Assembly: GCA_003535455.1 (NCBI GenBank)
Contig: DOHD01000170.1
Coordinates: forward strand, 12,368-18,874
Source of the DNA: Acidimicrobium sp.
Lineage (GTDB): Bacteria; Actinomycetota; Acidimicrobiia; Acidimicrobiales; Ilumatobacteraceae
Direction of reading: 5' to 3'
Length of the DNA stretch: 6,507 nucleotides
A program made the translations under genes and the position numbers. This document shows positions 4,004-6,507 of the stretch, in pieces. Position 1 is the first letter of the stretch; every line of letters begins with the position of its first letter. The notes under the pieces were generated by a model. It ran no database searches and was not told the DNA's origin. It saw only the letters and a list, made by a program, of their open reading frames with translations.

Positions 4004-5971
4004 TTATTTTTTGCGGTTGCGAATCGTCAGATCGGCGATGTCACGCATGATCTTGGCGATGTCGAAGTCTTTTGGCGTATAGACGGCGGCGACACCCAAT
4101 TTTTTTAATCTTGCGCGATCACCTTCAGGGATGATTCCGCCGACGACAACTGGTGCATCGACTTTGAGTTTCTTCAATTGCGACAAAACCTCGGGAACGA
4201 GATCGAGATGCGAGCCCGAAAGAATCGACAAACCGATGACGTCGGGATCTTCGTCGCGTGCCGACGCGGCGATTTGTTCTGGCGTCAAGCGAATGCCGCT
4301 ATAAACCACTTCCATGCCCGAATCTCGTGCGGCAACAGCAATTTGTTCTGCACCACTTGAGTGACCGTCGAGACCCGGCTTGGCAACCAACAACCGCGGC
4401 GGCCCACCCGCGATTGTTTTTACGAACTCGACAACATGGTCCAACAACTGACCGTGGCGACCAGATGCACCGCCCACACCCGTTGGGGCGCGAAATTCAC
4501 CGAATACGTCACGCAATGCTTGGGCCCACTCGCCCGTCGTGCCACCGGCTTTCGCCAAGGCAATTGACGGTGGCATCAAGTTTTCGTTGTTATTTGCCGC
4601 CGTTTTAAGAGCGACAAGAGCAGCGTCGACCGACTTTTGGTCACGCGATTTGCGCCACTGTTGCAATTCTTTGACCATTTGCTTTTCAATTTTTGGGTCG
4701 ACTTTCAAAATGTTGTCGGTGCCACCGAGTGGTGACTGTGCCGACTGGGTGAATGCGTTGACACCGATGACGCGTTGCTCGCCTTTTTCGATTCGGCTTG
4801 TACGGCTTGACATTGACTGAACGAGTCGGCTTTTAAGCGTGTCGACCGCTTCAAATGCGCCACCGAGATCGAGTATCTCGTTCATCTCTGCCCAAGATTC
4901 GTCGACAAGTTGCGCCGTCTTTGCTTCGATCACATGCGAGCCGTTGAAAATGTCGTCGTATTCCAAAAGATCTGTTTCAAAAGCCAAAACTTGTTGCATT
5001 CGCAAAGACCACTGCTGATCCCATGGTCGAGGCAGACCGAGGGCTTCGTTCCATGCGGGCAACTGCACGCTTCGTGCGCGTGAATCTTTTGAGAGTGTTA
5101 CAGCCAACATTTCTAAAACGATTCGCTGGACGTTGTTCTCGGGCTGTGCCTCAGTCAAACCGAGCGAATTGACCTGCACGCCATATCTGAAACGTAGCGC
5201 ACGCTCATCTGTAATCGAATAACGCTCGCGACCGATTCGCTCCCACAGTTTGACGAACGCCCGCATCTTGCATGTTTCTTCGACGAACCGAATGCCGGCG
5301 TTGACGAAAAATGAGACCGACGCAAAAACCTGCGGAAACTCTTGATCAGAAATTTGACCACTGCTCTTTACTGAATCCAAAATGTCGATGGCGTTCGCCA
5401 ATGCGAACGAAATCTCTTGCACTGGCGTGGCGCCAACTTCTTGAAGATGATAAGAACAAATGTTGATCGGGTTCCACTTTGGCGCATTCTTCGCACACCA
5501 TGCGATCATGTCGACGATGAGTCGCTTCGACGGTTGCGGCGGAAAAATAAAAGTTCCGCGCGACAAATATTCTTTGAGAATGTCGTTTTGAGTAGTGCCG
5601 CGCAAGTCGCTGGTCGCGACACCTTGTTCGTTTGCGTTTGCAACATAAAGTGCCAACAACCACGCCGCGGTCGCATTGATCGTCATCGAAGTATTCATCT
5701 CTTTCGGCGGAATGCCATCAAGAAGAGTCTTCATATCGCCGAGGTGGACGACCGGCACACCGACTTTGCCGACTTCGCCGCGGGCCAATACATGGTCGGG
5801 GTCATAACCAGTTTGCGTCGGAAGATCAAAAGCAATCGACAACCCTGTTTGACCTTGAGCCAAATTCGTGCGATACAACTCGTTTGAAGCGCGCGCACTC
5901 GAATGTCCCGAATAGGTGCGCATCACCCATGGCTCATCGCGCTTGACCTTGTTCATTGACTCGCTCACCAT
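4004..5971 (-). CDS. meaA: Coenzyme-B12-dependent acyl-CoA mutase, MeaA / ethylmalonyl-CoA mutase type
   Basis: A 655-residue single-chain radical mutase. Ethylmalonyl-CoA mutase converts (2R)-ethylmalonyl-CoA to (2S)-methylsuccinyl-CoA in the pathway that assimilates acetyl-CoA without isocitrate lyase. Residues about 15-495 form the substrate-binding barrel domain: RTYSGHSSARASN (18-30), FDLPTQTGYDPDHVLARGEVGKVG (48-71), NTSMTINATA (93-102), KWNPINICSYHLQE (165-178) and YGVQVNSLGLTEAQPENNVQR (263-283). Residues about 525-650 form the cobalamin domain, with DGHSSG (535-540; H537 is the lower cobalt ligand), LSILSG (581-586) and VVVGGIIP (608-615). The TYSGHS and LPTQTGYD motifs separate this class from methylmalonyl-CoA mutase, which reads about QYAGF and LATHRGYD. 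The start is either ATG 5971 (leaderless promoter) or ATG 5956, which is preceded by GGTGAG at six bases and would give 650 residues. The pathway role is inferred because crotonyl-CoA carboxylase/reductase is not in view. Confidence 0.9.
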   Translation of the reverse strand: MVSESMNKVKRDEPWVMRTYSGHSSARASNELYRTNLAQGQTGLSIAFDLPTQTGYDPDHVLARGEVGKVGVPVVHLGDMKTLLDGIPPKEMNTSMTINATAAWLLALYVANANEQGVATSDLRGTTQNDILKEYLSRGTFIFPPQPSKRLIVDMIAWCAKNAPKWNPINICSYHLQEVGATPVQEISFALANAIDILDSVKSSGQISDQEFPQVFASVSFFVNAGIRFVEETCKMRAFVKLWERIGRERYSITDERALRFRYGVQVNSLGLTEAQPENNVQRIVLEMLAVTLSKDSRARSVQLPAWNEALGLPRPWDQQWSLRMQQVLAFETDLLEYDDIFNGSHVIEAKTAQLVDESWAEMNEILDLGGAFEAVDTLKSRLVQSMSSRTSRIEKGEQRVIGVNAFTQSAQSPLGGTDNILKVDPKIEKQMVKELQQWRKSRDQKSVDAALVALKTAANNNENLMPPSIALAKAGGTTGEWAQALRDVFGEFRAPTGVGGASGRHGQLLDHVVEFVKTIAGGPPRLLVAKPGLDGHSSGAEQIAVAARDSGMEVVYSGIRLTPEQIAASARDEDPDVIGLSILSGSHLDLVPEVLSQLKKLKVDAPVVVGGIIPEGDRARLKKLGVAAVYTPKDFDIAKIMRDIADLTIRNRKK

Positions 5972-5983
5972 TAGATAAGGCTA
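5972..5983 (-). promoter_or_regulatory. Predicted -10 box for the mutase gene
   Basis: On the minus strand TAGCCT (5983-5978) is followed by exactly six bases and ATG 5971, the same TANNNT-N6-ATG layout as at glycerate kinase, with no Shine-Dalgarno before this ATG. A candidate -35, TTGCCG (6009-6004), lies 20 bases upstream, which is longer than usual. The 21-base gap after aat also allows co-transcription, so the promoter may be secondary. Confidence 0.35.
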
Positions 5984-5992
5984 GGCGCGAGA

Positions 5993-6507
5993 TTATTGGC
6001 TTACGGCAATCTGCAGTTGGCGCAGATACTCGTCTCGCCTGATGGACACGGCGCCGAGACTCGCCAAATGTGGTGTCAGCCACTGCACATCCAACAAAGT
6101 CATTTTTGATGAATTCATGACCTGTACGAGTGCCATCAACGCGACTTTTGATGCATCGCGCACTAGATGAAACATTGATTCACCAGCGAAGAACTTGTTG
6201 ATTCTCACTCCATAAAGACCGCCCGCAAGAAAACCGTTCTCGTCGATCACCTCGATGCTGTGCGCCCAGCCGAGATGATGCAATTTGACATATGCCTCGA
6301 TGAATTCTTCGGTGATCCATCCGTTGTCACGATGCGGTGCGGCACAGTTGCGCATCACGTTCTCGAACTGGGTGTCGATTCGAATTTTAAATTTTCTTGC
6401 GCTTCGGCGCATCGTGCGCGAAACTTTGAGACCATCAAGAGGAATGATCGCTCGCATCTGTGGCGACCACCAAATCAAATCGCTTGCCGCCCCGCCGCTT
6501 TCGCTTG
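5993..6507 (-). CDS. aat: Leucyl/phenylalanyl-tRNA-protein transferase, N-terminus beyond window
   Basis: Aat moves Leu or Phe from its tRNA to the N-terminal Arg or Lys of proteins, marking them for ClpS/ClpAP-type degradation in the bacterial N-end rule pathway. The frame stays open to the right edge, so the start is outside; the TTG at 6478 is internal. Visible landmarks, in order, are WWSPQMRAIIPLDGLKVSRTMRR, DTQFENVMRNCAAP, NGWITEEFIEAYVKLHHLGWAHSIEV, GGLYGV, the core GESMFHLVRDASKVAL, LLDVQWLTPHLASLGA and a closing RRDEYL. GESMF, ASK and the HLASLGA helix are the most diagnostic parts of this GNAT-like fold. The product ends IAVSQ at TAA 5993-5995, 21 bases before the mutase start, so the two genes may share a transcript. 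Upstream of WWSP the sequence is Ser/Gly/Ala-rich, as in the variable loop of the family. Confidence 0.95.
   Translation of the reverse strand, partial: SESGGAASDLIWWSPQMRAIIPLDGLKVSRTMRRSARKFKIRIDTQFENVMRNCAAPHRDNGWITEEFIEAYVKLHHLGWAHSIEVIDENGFLAGGLYGVRINKFFAGESMFHLVRDASKVALMALVQVMNSSKMTLLDVQWLTPHLASLGAVSIRRDEYLRQLQIAVSQ

Noticed and set aside
5417..5887. Plus-strand 156-residue open frame within the mutase
   Set aside because: It is fully antisense to conserved mutase blocks, has an unstructured Arg/His-rich composition and no ribosome site.
6476..6478. TTG 6478 as the start of aat
   Set aside because: The frame continues without a stop to the window edge, and Aat proteins have a conserved N-terminal region before WWSP that must lie beyond it.
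1..6507. Mobile element, phage, CRISPR or defence system
   Set aside because: No transposase, integrase, direct-repeat array, target duplication or recognised defence domain was found; all genes fit ordinary chromosomal families with similar composition.

Overview
This 6.5-kb window looks like a piece of ordinary bacterial chromosome, most likely from an actinobacterium. The support is the ispD-ispF-rlmB gene order, an ethylmalonyl-CoA-mutase-type (MeaA) protein, a LytR_C-domain wall protein, TANNNT-type -10 boxes close to start codons, and Thr/Val-rich linkers in exported proteins. By eye the base composition is about half G+C, low for the phylum. Together with the Thr-rich exported proteins this suggests an aquatic Acidimicrobiia-like lineage, but that placement is inference. 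I see no insertion sequence, CRISPR array, prophage, toxin-antitoxin or defence gene, and no clearly new multi-gene system. Coding density is very high: no gene-free stretch exceeds about 50 bases except around the tRNA.

Left part, plus strand (1-2546). The window opens inside ispD (3' end only), followed by ispF, so two non-mevalonate isoprenoid enzymes are adjacent. Next comes an RlmB/TrmH-family 23S rRNA 2'-O-methyltransferase, then a complete tRNA-Thr(UGU). After a GCAA-loop palindrome lies a gene for a membrane-anchored LytR_C-domain protein. ispD, ispF and rlmB are spaced tightly enough (about 10-13 bases) to be one transcript. The cysS gene that commonly sits between ispF and rlmB in other actinobacteria is absent here.

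Middle (2583-4001). A class II glycerate kinase on the minus strand converges on the LytR_C gene. It diverges from a small membrane-anchored LysM protein on the plus strand. The two start codons are only 21-30 bases apart, and the gap carries an inverted repeat and a likely leaderless promoter.

Right part, minus strand (4004-6507). A full-length coenzyme-B12-dependent acyl-CoA mutase of the MeaA/ethylmalonyl-CoA mutase class lies 21 bases downstream of the 3' part of aat (leucyl/phenylalanyl-tRNA-protein transferase), which runs off the right edge. The mutase converges on the LysM gene with two bases between the stop codons.

Functionally the genes are mixed housekeeping: isoprenoid precursors, ribosome modification, a tRNA, cell-envelope binding proteins, C2/C3 carbon metabolism (glycerate kinase and acyl-CoA mutase) and N-end-rule protein tagging. 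The points most worth a second look are an Arg-Arg-Ala replacement of the usual Thr stretch in IspF, the palindrome overlapping the predicted promoter of the LytR_C gene, the compact divergent regulatory region, and the repeated TANNNT-N6-ATG arrangement.
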